The position numbers and the translations under genes were made by a program. This document shows, piece by piece, positions 25,417 through 33,979 of a stretch of 49,109 nt of DNA. Below the pieces are notes generated by a model. It made no database searches and had not been told where the DNA came from. It saw only the letters and a program-made list of their open reading frames with translations. Position 1 is the first letter of the stretch; each line of letters starts with the position of its first letter. The DNA comes from Bacillus massilioanorexius (lineage in GTDB: Bacteria > Bacillota > Bacilli > Bacillales > DSM-1321): assembly GCF_902374955.1 (NCBI RefSeq), contig NZ_CABKRX010000074.1, forward strand, positions 1-49,109. Direction: 5' to 3'.

Positions 25417-26703
25417 TTACTTGTGATCAAGCGCTCTTACAACAACAGCCGCAAATTGCGCACGAGTTACTTTTCCGTATAGATCAAACTTGCCATTCGT
25501 TCCACCTAGCATAATCTTATTAGTCGCCACAGCTTGTACATATGGATACCCCCAATATGAAGCTGGTGCATCTTTAAACACAACAGGATTATCAACAGCT
25601 TCTAAATTATACGAAGCTGCCACTACTTTAGCTAGTTGGACTCTTTGAAGAGAATTGTTAGGGTTAAATTTAGTATCTTTTGTAAAAATTTCTTTCTCCG
25701 TTAAAACAGCGATGGCTTTATAAGAAGGATGTGTTTTTGGTATATCCTTAAATCCAGGATTTATAGGATCAAACGATGTTTCTCCTAAAGTTTGATATAA
25801 AATACTCGCCACTTCTGATCTTGTAATTTCTTTGTTTGGATTAACTTTACCATTCTTATCTACAGATAACATTTTATGGTTTACTAAATATTGAAGCTCT
25901 TTTTTAGCCCAATGTTTTTCAATATCTGTTACTTTAATAGACTCTACAGGTAACTGCTTAACAATTTCGGCAAGAAGCGCGTCTGCCATCGTTTTGTATC
26001 CCTTTTCATTTGGGTGAATGTTTAATGGATTTGGAACAAATTCTTTAGGTTCATCGCCAAATTTGCTATAAACCTCAACAAAATTCACGTCATTTGTAAC
26101 TGCAACACCAGAAATCGTTGAATTCAAGCCTTTTGCTAATTTAATAATTTCAGGCTTTTGCGAATCATTTAAAAAAGGATAAGGGAAATAATAACCCATT
26201 ACGTATATTTTCGCATCTTTATTTAACTCTTTTATCGTATTTAATATAGCTGTATAATTTGTTACGATTTCACTAAGCTTTGGTAAGATTTTGGTTTGAT
26301 CTATTTCTAACATTTTTGTTTCACTATTAAATTTTGCTAAAGATAAAAAGTCATTAGCTCCAGCTGAAATAGAAATAACATCGGCTTTTTTTATAGCTTC
26401 CTGTAAATTCTCTTTAGATTTTAGATCCGCTAAAACTTGGGTAGTCATATAACCCGATTTAGCAAACTCTTTTGAATAGCTACCCAATACTTTTTTCTCT
26501 TTTAAAACTTCGGCTGTATAATCAGAGAAGCCTTTTTTTCCAGCCACTACCCCATTTTGATCCATACCTTCTGCTAATGAATCTCCTAATGATAAATAGT
26601 TTACTAGATTTGTTTCCTTTGCTGAAGCAGGGGCACTATATAAGCCCACTAATAAAGCAAGAACTAGAGCCAAGCTCCAAAACTGTCTAAAAACACGCTT
26701 CAT
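25417..26703 (-). CDS. SGNH/GDSL hydrolase with S-layer homology anchor
   Basis: The 428-residue exported protein has a signal peptide (FWSLALVLALLVGLYSAPASA). The SGNH esterase domain follows (about 33-230), with the nucleophile Ser in YLSLGDSLAEGM, the oxyanion Asn in ISAGANDFLS, and the catalytic His in NIHPNEKGYKTMADA. Three SLH repeats end the protein (DIEKHWAKKELQYL; FKDIPKTHPSYKAI; FKDAPASYWGYPYVQAV with VTRAQFAAVVVRAL). SLH domains bind pyruvylated secondary cell-wall polymer, so it should sit on the cell surface. The substrate is unknown; deacetylation or lipid-ester cleavage are possibilities. It is absent from this place in B. subtilis. Confidence 0.92.
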   Translation of the reverse strand: MKRVFRQFWSLALVLALLVGLYSAPASAKETNLVNYLSLGDSLAEGMDQNGVVAGKKGFSDYTAEVLKEKKVLGSYSKEFAKSGYMTTQVLADLKSKENLQEAIKKADVISISAGANDFLSLAKFNSETKMLEIDQTKILPKLSEIVTNYTAILNTIKELNKDAKIYVMGYYFPYPFLNDSQKPEIIKLAKGLNSTISGVAVTNDVNFVEVYSKFGDEPKEFVPNPLNIHPNEKGYKTMADALLAEIVKQLPVESIKVTDIEKHWAKKELQYLVNHKMLSVDKNGKVNPNKEITRSEVASILYQTLGETSFDPINPGFKDIPKTHPSYKAIAVLTEKEIFTKDTKFNPNNSLQRVQLAKVVAASYNLEAVDNPVVFKDAPASYWGYPYVQAVATNKIMLGGTNGKFDLYGKVTRAQFAAVVVRALDHK

Positions 26704-26889
26704 TTCTTCTCTCTCCTTTTCTACTAATCTCTAAGTTATTCTAGGAAAAACCCTACGCATTAACATATTTTAACAAAAATTTTACAATTATTATATAGAA
26801 TTTTCAGAAAAATACTCTTATTCATATAACTACATTTTACGAATAATATGGTAATGAACTATATAAAAATGGTTTTGGGGTGATGTAAT

Positions 26890-27228
26890 ATGGATAGAGT
26901 AGATAAGAATTCATTTGTTTCAGGCTTTGTACCAAATCATAATCACGGATCAATCGACTATACATCTTTAAGTGCCGGACATGTCCATCAATGTTTAGAC
27001 GTTACTTCTCCACCAATTAAAACCTCGGATGATAACCATATCCATTACACAGAAGGTTACGTTTTATTTGAAGATGGGCATAACCATCATTATCAAGCCT
27101 ATTCTGGACCTGCTATTCCCGTCGGAAACGGCATGCACGTGCATTATTATGATTTTTATACGTCAGAAGATAATGGTCATCGCCATCGTATTATTGGTGT
27201 TGACCAACCCGCCCCTGGAAACAAATAA
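26890..27228 (+). CDS. YmaF family histidine-rich protein
   Basis: This 112-residue protein has no signal peptide or membrane segment and carries a regular series of His-Xaa-His motifs (NHNHG, GHVHQ, NHIHY, GHNHHY, MHVHYY, GHRHR), six blocks with roughly 12-22 residue spacing. It matches the YmaF family, known in B. subtilis by name only. The evenly spaced HxH motifs suggest metal binding, which is inference. The ATG at 26890 is behind GGGGTGATG. It is the only plus-strand gene between the SGNH gene (divergent) and rarA (convergent). Confidence 0.82.
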   Translation: MDRVDKNSFVSGFVPNHNHGSIDYTSLSAGHVHQCLDVTSPPIKTSDDNHIHYTEGYVLFEDGHNHHYQAYSGPAIPVGNGMHVHYYDFYTSEDNGHRHRIIGVDQPAPGNK

Positions 27229-27280
27229 ATGAGGTTGATTCAAAGAACGTTCCATAACAATTCTTTGAATCAACCTCATT
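27228..27280. terminator. Bidirectional terminator between ymaF-like gene and rarA
   Basis: The perfect 20-bp arms (27228-27247 with 27261-27280, sequence AATGAGGTTGATTCAAAGAA and its complement) enclose a 13-base loop. The hairpin begins at the last base of the plus-strand stop codon and ends four bases before the rarA stop. The T runs are short, but the stem is very stable. Confidence 0.82.
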
Positions 27281-27283
27281 CTC

Positions 27284-28558
27284 TTATTGTTTTCTCAAAT
27301 TTTCTAATCTCTCATGAATTTTTGTTAAGAGCTTTTCATGTCCACTATCTTTTGGCTGATAATACTTCCTATCCTTTAGTTCATCAGGTAAATATTGTTG
27401 CTGTACCCATGAACTTGGATAATCATGTGGATACTTATAACCAATTCCATGTCCCAATTCTTTTGCTCCTTGATAGTGAGCATCTTTTAGATGATCAGGA
27501 ATATCACCTGTTCTTCCTTTACGAACATCTGCTATTGCTTCATCAAGTGCTTTATATGCCGAATTGGATTTTGCTGACAGGCATAACTCAATGACGACAT
27601 TAGCTAATGGTATACGAGCTTCTGGTAATCCTAGACGTTCAACAGTTTGGACGGCTGGCAATATTCGCGCACTAAGTTCTGGATTTGCTAATCCGATATC
27701 TTCATATCCAATTACTAATAGCCTTCTACATATTGCAACCAAGTCTCCCCCCTCAATAAGGCGAGCTAAATAGTGCAAGGCTGCATCAACATCGCTCCCA
27801 CGTATACTTTTTTGGAAACTAGAAAGGAGAGAATAATAGATATCTCCTTTTTTATCATGAGAAAATCCCTTATTCTCTATACTTTCAACAACCGTTTCCT
27901 TATGTACAACAACTTTACCATCCTGCCCTCGATCAGAAGCCATGACAATATCCTCAATTAAATTTAAAGCTGTTCGCCCATCACTTGTTGTTTGCGCAAT
28001 CATATCAAGTAGTTCTTCTTCTATCTCAATTTCAAGCTTTCCAAGCCCTTTATCCCGATCTGTGATTGCCCTTTTTAGAAGTACTTTAATGTCTTCGGGC
28101 AACAATGGTTTAAGCTGCTTGATTTGCCCACAGCGTGAACGAATAGCTCCATTTACACTGTGAAATGGATTTTCCGTAGTTGCCCCAATTAATACAAAAA
28201 TTCCTTCTTCTAGGGCTTTTAAAAGTGAATCTTGTTGACTTTTATTAAATCGATGAATCTCATCTAAAAAAAGAATTGCATTTCTCGTGAGTCTTGCTTC
28301 TTCAATTACTTGCTCTACATCTTTTTTTCCAGCCGTCGTAGCATTTAAAGCATAAAAGTCCTTTTTTGTACTACCTGCAATGGCAAAAGCTAAGGATGTT
28401 TTGCCCGTACCTGGTTCTCCATATAAAAGCATCGAGGGTACGTGACCATTTTGGATCATCTTATATAAAGCTGAATTTGGGCCAATAACATGCTGTTGAC
28501 CCACGACTTCTTCAATAACAGTAGGACGCAATCGATGTGATAAAGGTTCTTGATACAT
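27284..28558 (-). CDS. rarA: Replication-associated recombination protein RarA
   Basis: The 424-residue AAA+ ATPase (B. subtilis YrvN, E. coli MgsA) works at stalled replication forks and interacts with SSB. Walker A is LYGEPGTGKTSLAFAIA, Walker B ILFLDEIHRFNKSQQD, sensor 1 VLIGATTENPFHSVNG, followed by RSRCGQIKQLKPL and the C-terminal tetramerisation domain (RGSDVDAALHYLARLIEGGDL, RRLLVIGYEDIGLANP). It is full length. The start is behind AAAGGAG. It has its own transcription unit: a hairpin-bearing gap separates it from tcdA. Confidence 0.96.
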   Translation of the reverse strand: MYQEPLSHRLRPTVIEEVVGQQHVIGPNSALYKMIQNGHVPSMLLYGEPGTGKTSLAFAIAGSTKKDFYALNATTAGKKDVEQVIEEARLTRNAILFLDEIHRFNKSQQDSLLKALEEGIFVLIGATTENPFHSVNGAIRSRCGQIKQLKPLLPEDIKVLLKRAITDRDKGLGKLEIEIEEELLDMIAQTTSDGRTALNLIEDIVMASDRGQDGKVVVHKETVVESIENKGFSHDKKGDIYYSLLSSFQKSIRGSDVDAALHYLARLIEGGDLVAICRRLLVIGYEDIGLANPELSARILPAVQTVERLGLPEARIPLANVVIELCLSAKSNSAYKALDEAIADVRKGRTGDIPDHLKDAHYQGAKELGHGIGYKYPHDYPSSWVQQQYLPDELKDRKYYQPKDSGHEKLLTKIHERLENLRKQ

Positions 28559-28722
28559 TTGAACAAAACTCCTTTTTGCCGTATTTTCACCTTACATAGA
28601 ACCTGCTGGTCTCTTTGGTGTAGCTGTATGGTATATATACTTTTTTATGCTCTATTTCCTTTTTACTCATCGAGCAAATCTACGAGATAAAGAGTAAAAT
28701 CCACCTTTATTTTGACTGATTG

Positions 28723-28767
28723 AAGACATACTATCTAGAATCTTCATGCTTCTAAAAAGTATGTCTT
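28723..28767 (-). terminator. Hairpin between tcdA and rarA
   Basis: The 10-bp arms AAGACATACT and AGTATGTCTT (28723-28732, 28758-28767) enclose a 25-base loop that itself can pair (TAGAA/TTCTA). A weaker one (CCTAT/ATAGG at about 28826-28844) ends with TTTTCTTAT right after the tcdA stop and may be the actual terminator. Confidence 0.5.
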
Positions 28768-28847
28768 TCATAATTGTATAAAACAACAGCTCTTTATCTC
28801 TTACAAGTACTTAAAGATAAGAAAACCTATTTAACAACGATAGGATT

Positions 28848-29615
28848 TTAGCAATCATCACTCATCCTAGAAATCTTAATGTCTTTAACGATTTCCCTTA
28901 CAACCCAACTAGCAGCAATTAGGCCTGCAACTGATGGTACAAATGCATTTGATGAAGGTGGCATTTTAGCTTTTCGTATTTCAGCCTCATCATTTCCAAC
29001 TACTTTACGCACATCTTCACGAATAACGATAGGACTTTCATCTGAAAAAACAACCGTTATTCCTTTTTTGATTCCCTCTTTTCGCAGTCTTGTTCGAATA
29101 ACCTTTGCAAGTGGATCTGTGTGTGTTTTGGAAATATCAGCAATTTGGAATCTCGTCGGATCCATTTTATTAGCTGCCCCCATACTCGAAATGATAGGGA
29201 TATTTCGATTTAAACATTCTTTCATTAGATGAATCTTATATGAAATCGTATCAGAAGCATCAATTACATAATCTGGTTGATAACTAAAAAACGTTTCATA
29301 AGTCTCCTCAGTATAAAACATTTTAAGCGATATCACTTCACAATCTGGATTGATATCAGCAATTCTTTCTTTCATTAAATCTGCTTTAAACTTTCCAACT
29401 GTCGATAAAAGTGCATGAAGCTGACGATTCACATTGGTAATATCAACATCATCCTTATCCACTAATATTAATCGTCCAACTCCTGAACGTGCTAATGCTT
29501 CTGCTGCGAAAGAACCTACCCCGCCAATTCCTAAAACAGCAACGGTTGTATTTTTTAATAATTGTAATCCTTCTTGTCCAATTGCTAATTCATTTCTCGA
29601 AAATTGATGTAGCAT
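28848..29615 (-). CDS. tcdA: tRNA threonylcarbamoyladenosine dehydratase TcdA
   Basis: This 255-residue E1-like enzyme (B. subtilis YrvM) cyclises t6A37 of tRNA to ct6A using ATP. The nucleotide-binding motif is VAVLGIGGVGSFAAEALARSGVG, followed by LILVDKDDVDITNVNRQ with the adenylating residues, and YVIDASDTISYKI. Like most Bacillus members it lacks the catalytic Cys motif of ubiquitin-activating E1 enzymes near the middle. The C-terminal part (VPSVAGLIAASWVVREIV) is intact. The start at 29615 has TGGAG upstream. It lies downstream of 6S RNA and aspS, as in B. subtilis. Confidence 0.94.
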   Translation of the reverse strand: MLHQFSRNELAIGQEGLQLLKNTTVAVLGIGGVGSFAAEALARSGVGRLILVDKDDVDITNVNRQLHALLSTVGKFKADLMKERIADINPDCEVISLKMFYTEETYETFFSYQPDYVIDASDTISYKIHLMKECLNRNIPIISSMGAANKMDPTRFQIADISKTHTDPLAKVIRTRLRKEGIKKGITVVFSDESPIVIREDVRKVVGNDEAEIRKAKMPPSSNAFVPSVAGLIAASWVVREIVKDIKISRMSDDC

Positions 29616-29757
29616 TTTTTCAACTCCATTTATTTACTATCTATGTTATACACGAAAAAGAGAACGTTTATCAACTTTAACAAAACAAGCGTTCTTCTTA
29701 TTGATTATAAGATATTCTTTAAATTAGTACAAACCTATCTGATAACTATGTTTTAAA

Positions 29758-29777
29758 GCTATCTCATTTGAGACAGC
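29758..29777 (-). terminator. Small hairpin upstream of tcdA
   Basis: The arms GCTATCTC and GAGACAGC (one mismatch) enclose a four-base loop. The stem is compact, but the T run on the minus strand is short (CTTTAAAA), so termination is uncertain. The rest of 29616-29945 shows no gene. Confidence 0.4.
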
Positions 29778-29945
29778 CTTAAGCTTCATACCGTATGATT
29801 TTTATATCACTCGTTATGTACGAGTGTATTTTTATCTTCTCATAAAAACTGATGTTACGCTCTTTTATATAAGAAACGGTATTTAAAAAAGAAATTTTCC
29901 AGAAAAATATCCCAGCCCTTCTTATTTTAGAAAATCTATAAATAC

Positions 29946-29976
29946 AAAAAGGAGCATCCCGTAAATGAGATACTCC
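29946..29976 (-). terminator. Terminator downstream of 6S RNA
   Basis: The arms GGAGTATC and GAtGCTCC (29951-29957, 29969-29976) are followed by TTTTT at 29946-29950 on the minus strand. It lies about 35 bases past the end of the 6S closing helix, so the primary 6S transcript may extend to here. Confidence 0.72.
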
Positions 29977-30009
29977 GTTATTTATACGTATTATGATTGA
30001 TAAGATTAA

Positions 30010-30208
30010 GACGTAAAAGTCCCAATCGTGCCGTTTTTCGCCTTGGTTTTGAACCCGCTCTCCGCAGGTGGGTACTCTGTTCATAAATTTGTAAGTCCAC
30101 TATGAATGAGGCATATACGCATTTATGAAACGTAAGTTCCCGTAACTATAAGTGTTCGGTCAAAACTTATAGGTTTAGACTACGTACACATCAGGACTCT
30201 TACTTGTT
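30010..30208 (-). ncRNA. bsrA: 6S RNA (6S-1, bsrA/ssrS)
   Basis: In B. subtilis the 6S-1 RNA gene lies between yrvM (tcdA) and aspS; here the same slot holds a non-coding transcript. It has a good promoter (30215-30244), a start near 30208, and ends that pair into a long closing helix (30187-30201 with 30015-30030, one bulged G). That gives about 195-200 bases, like the 190-203 known. 6S RNA mimics an open promoter and holds sigma-A RNA polymerase in stationary phase. An unrelated 101-codon frame at 29779-30084 overlaps it and is rejected. The exact ends are estimates. Confidence 0.85.
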
Positions 30209-30214
30209 ACATGT

Positions 30215-30244
30215 ATCTTATCATATTAAATCATTCTTTTTCAA
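30215..30244 (-). promoter_or_regulatory. Promoter of 6S RNA
   Basis: TTGAAA (-35, 30239-30244) is 18 bases from TAAGAT (-10, 30215-30220), with a TG one base before the -10. It begins only about 20 bases after the aspS stop codon, with no terminator in between, so aspS transcripts may run on into 6S. Confidence 0.8.
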
Positions 30245-30262
30245 GCGAGGATATATAGGTAA

Positions 30263-32038
30263 TTAATCCTTTTTTGTACCAGTTAAAGCTAAGCGTAATT
30301 CAACAAGTTGGTCAACACTTACCCTACCAGGAGCATCTGTTAATAGACAGCTTGCACTAGCTGTTTTAGGGAAAGCAATTGTATCACGAAGATTTGTTTT
30401 ACCCGCTAACAGCATAACAAGTCGGTCTAATCCAAGAGCAATTCCGCCATGTGGAGGAGTTCCGTATTCAAATGCATCTAATAAGAAACCAAACTGTGCT
30501 TGAGCTTCTTCTGGAGTAAAGCCTAGAACTTCAAACATTTTTTCTTGAATATCTCTTTCGAAAATACGTAAAGATCCACCACCAAGCTCATAACCATTTA
30601 ACACAATATCATACGCTTGTGCACGTACATTTTGAGGCTCAGTATCTAACTTATCAAGATCCTCTCTAAATGGCATTGTGAATGGATGATGCGCTGAGAA
30701 GTAACGTCCAGCTTCTGGATCATACTCAAGTAGAGGCCAATCTGTTACCCATAAGAAATTGAACTGATCTTGATCAATTAAATCTAAGTCTTTACCTAAT
30801 TTAACACGAATAGCTCCAAGTGTATCAGCAACAACTGTTTTATTATCCGCTACAAAAAGAAGTAAATCTCCTGCTTGTGCTTGTAATGCTGTTGTTAAAG
30901 CATTGCCTTCTTCACCTTCAAAGAATTTAGCGATAGGTCCTTTAAGTCCCTCTTCGTCTACCTTTAACCAAGCTAAGCCTTTTGCACCATATACAGCTGC
31001 ATATTTACCCAATGCGTCTAACTCTTTACGAGAGAATTTTTCAGCAGCACCTGTTACATTGATTGCCTTAACTTGTCCACCACTAGATACAGCACTAGCA
31101 AACACTTTAAAGCTAGAATCTTTCACAATTTCCGATACATCGACTAACTCAAGCCCAAAGCGAGTATCTGGTTTATCAGAACCATAGCGGCTCATTGCTT
31201 CATCATAAGTCATACGAGGTAAAGGCAGAGTAATATCAATTCCTTTTACATCTTTCATTACTTTTTGCATCATTCTTTCCATCATGCTCATAATGTCTTC
31301 TTGACTCATAAAGCTAGTTTCGATATCAATTTGTGTAAATTCCGGCTGACGGTCAGCACGTAAATCTTCATCACGGAAACAACGCGCAATTTGATAATAA
31401 CGTTCAAAACCTGACACCATTAATAGCTGTTTAAATAATTGTGGACTTTGAGGAAGAGCGTAAAATTCTCCTTCATGTACACGACTAGGTACTAAATAAT
31501 CACGAGCGCCTTCAGGTGTGCTTTTTGTTAGAATAGGTGTTTCAACATCCAAAAAGCCTTCAGAATCTAAGTAGTTTCTTACTGTTTTTGTAATGTCATG
31601 GCGCATTTTAAACGTATCATACATCGATTGACGACGTAGATCTAAATAACGATATTTTAACCGAAGCTCTTCCGATACTTCCTCTTTACCATCAATGACG
31701 AAAGGAGTTGTTTTTGCTTCATTAATAATTGTTACTGCTTCAGCTAAAACTTCGATTTTACCTGTTTTTAAGTTTTTATTAATCGTACCTTCTTGACGAG
31801 CAACTACAGTACCTTCTACACTTAATACAAATTCATTACGAATTTTTTCTGCTGTTGCTAGTGCTTCTTTAGAAACATCAGGATTGAATACAACCTGTAC
31901 GATACCTGTACGGTCACGAAGATCGATGAAAATTAATCCACCCAGGTCACGTCTTTTTTGAACCCAACCTTTTAATTTTACTTTTTCTTCAATTACCTTT
32001 TCCGAAACTTCTCCACAAAAATACGTTCTGCCAAACAT
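30263..32038 (-). CDS. aspS: Aspartyl-tRNA synthetase
   Basis: This 591-residue class IIb synthetase has an N-terminal OB-fold that reads the anticodon (VKLKGWVQKRRDLGGLIFIDLRDRTGIVQVV). The catalytic core carries motif 2 (CFRDEDLRADRQPEFTQIDIE), and the bacterial GAD insertion domain lies at about 290-420. Motif 3 is GIALGLDRLVMLLAG. It is of full bacterial length. It follows hisS by 15 bases and has no promoter of its own, so it should be read from the hisS T-box transcript, as in B. subtilis. The start is behind GGGAGGAAG. Confidence 0.98.
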   Translation of the reverse strand: MFGRTYFCGEVSEKVIEEKVKLKGWVQKRRDLGGLIFIDLRDRTGIVQVVFNPDVSKEALATAEKIRNEFVLSVEGTVVARQEGTINKNLKTGKIEVLAEAVTIINEAKTTPFVIDGKEEVSEELRLKYRYLDLRRQSMYDTFKMRHDITKTVRNYLDSEGFLDVETPILTKSTPEGARDYLVPSRVHEGEFYALPQSPQLFKQLLMVSGFERYYQIARCFRDEDLRADRQPEFTQIDIETSFMSQEDIMSMMERMMQKVMKDVKGIDITLPLPRMTYDEAMSRYGSDKPDTRFGLELVDVSEIVKDSSFKVFASAVSSGGQVKAINVTGAAEKFSRKELDALGKYAAVYGAKGLAWLKVDEEGLKGPIAKFFEGEEGNALTTALQAQAGDLLLFVADNKTVVADTLGAIRVKLGKDLDLIDQDQFNFLWVTDWPLLEYDPEAGRYFSAHHPFTMPFREDLDKLDTEPQNVRAQAYDIVLNGYELGGGSLRIFERDIQEKMFEVLGFTPEEAQAQFGFLLDAFEYGTPPHGGIALGLDRLVMLLAGKTNLRDTIAFPKTASASCLLTDAPGRVSVDQLVELRLALTGTKKD

Positions 32039-32053
32039 CCCTAACTTCCTCCC

Positions 32054-33325
32054 TTATTGCTGTTGCTTTTTAAATTCTTCAACAAATCCTTGTAAATTAA
32101 GCTCTTGCTGCTCACCTGATTCCATATTTTTTAAAGTAATCTTATTATTACTTAACTCATCATCACCGAGGACAGCAACATATCTAGCTTTCGCACGATC
32201 AGCCGCTTTAAATTGAGCTTTCACTTTACGATTGCTATAATCTTTATCTGCTGAAAAGCCATTAAGGCGTAATTCATTCACTAATTTAACACTGTAATCT
32301 TTTGCAGCATCACCTAGTGCCACAACATAAATATCTGTGCTTTGTTCAATTGGAAGCGTAATTCCTTCCGCAGACAAAGCTGCAATTAAACGTTCAATGC
32401 TCATCGCAAATCCAATTCCAGGTGTTTCTGGACCACCAAATTCTTCTACTAATCCGTTATAACGACCTCCACCACAAAGTGTTGTAATGGCACCAAAGCC
32501 TTTAGCATCACTCATGATTTCAAATGCCGTGTGATTATAATAATCTAATCCACGTACTAGCGTTGCATCTACCGTATAAGGAATGTCCATAGCTGTTAAA
32601 TGTTGAAGTACTTTATCAAAATAAGCTTTAGATTCTTCGTTTAAATACTCCAAAATCGAAGGCGCAGACGCCATCAAATGATGGTCACGATCTTTTTTGC
32701 AATCCAATATTCGAAGTGGGTTTTTCTCTAAGCGATTTTGACAATCGCTACAAAATTCACCAATATGCGGTTTAAAATGAGAAATCAAAGCCTCTCGGTG
32801 CTTCGTTCTACTTTCTTTGTCCCCCAACGAATTGATAACAAGCTTAAGTTCCTTAAGTCCAAGCGTTTTGTACACATTCATGGCTAAGCTAATTACTTCT
32901 GCATCAATAGCTGGATCAGCACTTCCTAATGCTTCTGCACCAAATTGGACAAACTGACGGAATCGCCCAGCCTGTGGTCGTTCGTAACGGAACATAGGTC
33001 CGTAATAAAATAATTTAACCGGTTGATTCGCCCAACCGAACATTTTATTTTCTACAAATGAACGGACAACAGCCGCAGTCCCCTCTGGTCGAAGCGTGAT
33101 ACTACGATCACCTCGATCAGTAAACGTGTACATTTCCTTTTGAACAATATCAGTAGTCTCACCCACACCTCTTGAAAAAACTTCTGTATGTTCAAAAATA
33201 GGAGTGCGAAGCTCGTTATATTGGTATCTCTGACATAAATCTCTCGATACATTTTCGATATACTGCCAAATTGCAGTCTGCTCTGGAAGAATATCTTGTG
33301 TTCCTCTAGGAATTTGTAAATTCAT
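32054..33325 (-). CDS. hisS: Histidyl-tRNA synthetase
   Basis: From the ATG at 33325 (MNLQIPRGTQDILPEQ), behind a perfect AAGGAGG, this is 423 residues. A longer frame starting at 33388 lacks a ribosome binding site and was not used. Class II motif 2 is MFRYERPQAGRFRQFVQFGAEALG, histidine-binding motifs LVRGLDYYNHTAFEI and CGGGRYNGLVEEFGGPETPGIGFAMSIERL are all present, and the C-terminal anticodon-binding domain covers about 325-420. It heads hisS-aspS under T-box control. Confidence 0.98.
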   Translation of the reverse strand: MNLQIPRGTQDILPEQTAIWQYIENVSRDLCQRYQYNELRTPIFEHTEVFSRGVGETTDIVQKEMYTFTDRGDRSITLRPEGTAAVVRSFVENKMFGWANQPVKLFYYGPMFRYERPQAGRFRQFVQFGAEALGSADPAIDAEVISLAMNVYKTLGLKELKLVINSLGDKESRTKHREALISHFKPHIGEFCSDCQNRLEKNPLRILDCKKDRDHHLMASAPSILEYLNEESKAYFDKVLQHLTAMDIPYTVDATLVRGLDYYNHTAFEIMSDAKGFGAITTLCGGGRYNGLVEEFGGPETPGIGFAMSIERLIAALSAEGITLPIEQSTDIYVVALGDAAKDYSVKLVNELRLNGFSADKDYSNRKVKAQFKAADRAKARYVAVLGDDELSNNKITLKNMESGEQQELNLQGFVEEFKKQQQ

Positions 33326-33446
33326 TACAACGTCCTCCTTATAAATTTTTATATATCCAAATAGCAAATTGAAGACTCTTCTCTCCATTTGATTACGATT
33401 TGAAAATTTCTAGTCATAATGGCTCCGATGGATTCTTAGTACTATA

Positions 33447-33733
33447 CAAAAAAGCTCTCGTCCCTTGTAAATATATTTACAAGGGACGAGAGCTTATATT
33501 CCCGTGGTACCACCCTAATTTAAAATGCACAATGCATTTCCTTCAAACAGTTAACGCCTGCTTACGTTCATCTCCTACTAAAAAGTATTTTTCAGAGAGA
33601 AACCTACGGAGTGTTCGTTCATTAAGCTTCGATGTAGGAAAGCTTGCAGCCTATGACTTTCCCTCTCTTTACCCGACATTCTCAACTACTTTTCTCCCTC
33701 TTCGGTTTTCTTATTTGGTTATGTATTATTATT
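33447..33733 (-). promoter_or_regulatory. T-box riboswitch leader of hisS-aspS
   Basis: On the minus strand the T-box AGGGTGGTACCACGG lies at about 33502-33517. The terminator is a perfect 42-base palindrome (33453-33494) followed by TTTTTTG. A Stem I-like region lies at 33580-33720. A CAC (His) codon in CGAACACTCC near 33615 is a candidate specifier, but I cannot fold the RNA to prove it. Uncharged tRNA-His should raise both synthetases. Confidence 0.92.
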
Positions 33734-33739
33734 TAACTA

Positions 33740-33768
33740 ATAATAATTGTCTGCACGAAGAATGTCAA
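33740..33768 (-). promoter_or_regulatory. Sigma-A promoter of hisS-aspS
   Basis: A perfect TTGACA (33763-33768), 17-base spacer and TATTAT (33740-33745) on the minus strand place the start near 33733, at the head of the T-box leader. Confidence 0.9.
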
Positions 33769-33802
33769 GGTGTAGAGATTATTTCATATATTGTATACTA
33801 TT

Positions 33803-33979
33803 CTAAGAGCGTCCCAACCGTTTTTTTAACATTTTCACATCACGAACGTGTAACCCAAATTCACTAGCTAACTCAACCATATTACTATTTTGCTCTTTTT
33901 GAATAAAATCGTGAAAGTCAACTCCAAATAATTGATTAGCACCAGATTGACTCATTCCGTTTTTTTCATTAAATTTCAC
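33803..33979 (-). CDS. Small helix-turn-helix-like protein (YrzK position)
   Basis: From a GTG at 33979, seven bases after GGGAGG, this is 58 residues (VKFNEKNGMSQSGANQLF onward). A longer frame reaches 34021 but has no better ribosome binding site. The C-terminal half (MVELASEFGLHVRDVKMLKKRLGRS) looks like a sigma-70 region 4 type helix-turn-helix. In B. subtilis a small gene, yrzK, occupies the same place between yrvJ and hisS; I cannot align it by eye. It might be a DNA-binding regulator, which is inference. The hisS promoter begins only 35 bases past its stop. Confidence 0.7.
   Translation of the reverse strand: MKFNEKNGMSQSGANQLFGVDFHDFIQKEQNSNMVELASEFGLHVRDVKMLKKRLGRS

Noticed and set aside
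29779..30084. A 101-codon open frame on the minus strand between tcdA and aspS
   Set aside because: It overlaps the 6S RNA gene and its terminator, has no ribosome binding site, and shows no protein-like composition.
33453..33494. A perfect palindrome that might be a mobile-element end or recombination site
   Set aside because: It is placed exactly as a T-box terminator, with the T-box sequence beside it and a T run after it.
33400..33867. A 155-codon plus-strand open frame upstream of hisS
   Set aside because: It runs antisense through the hisS T-box leader, terminator and promoter; the open frame is incidental.
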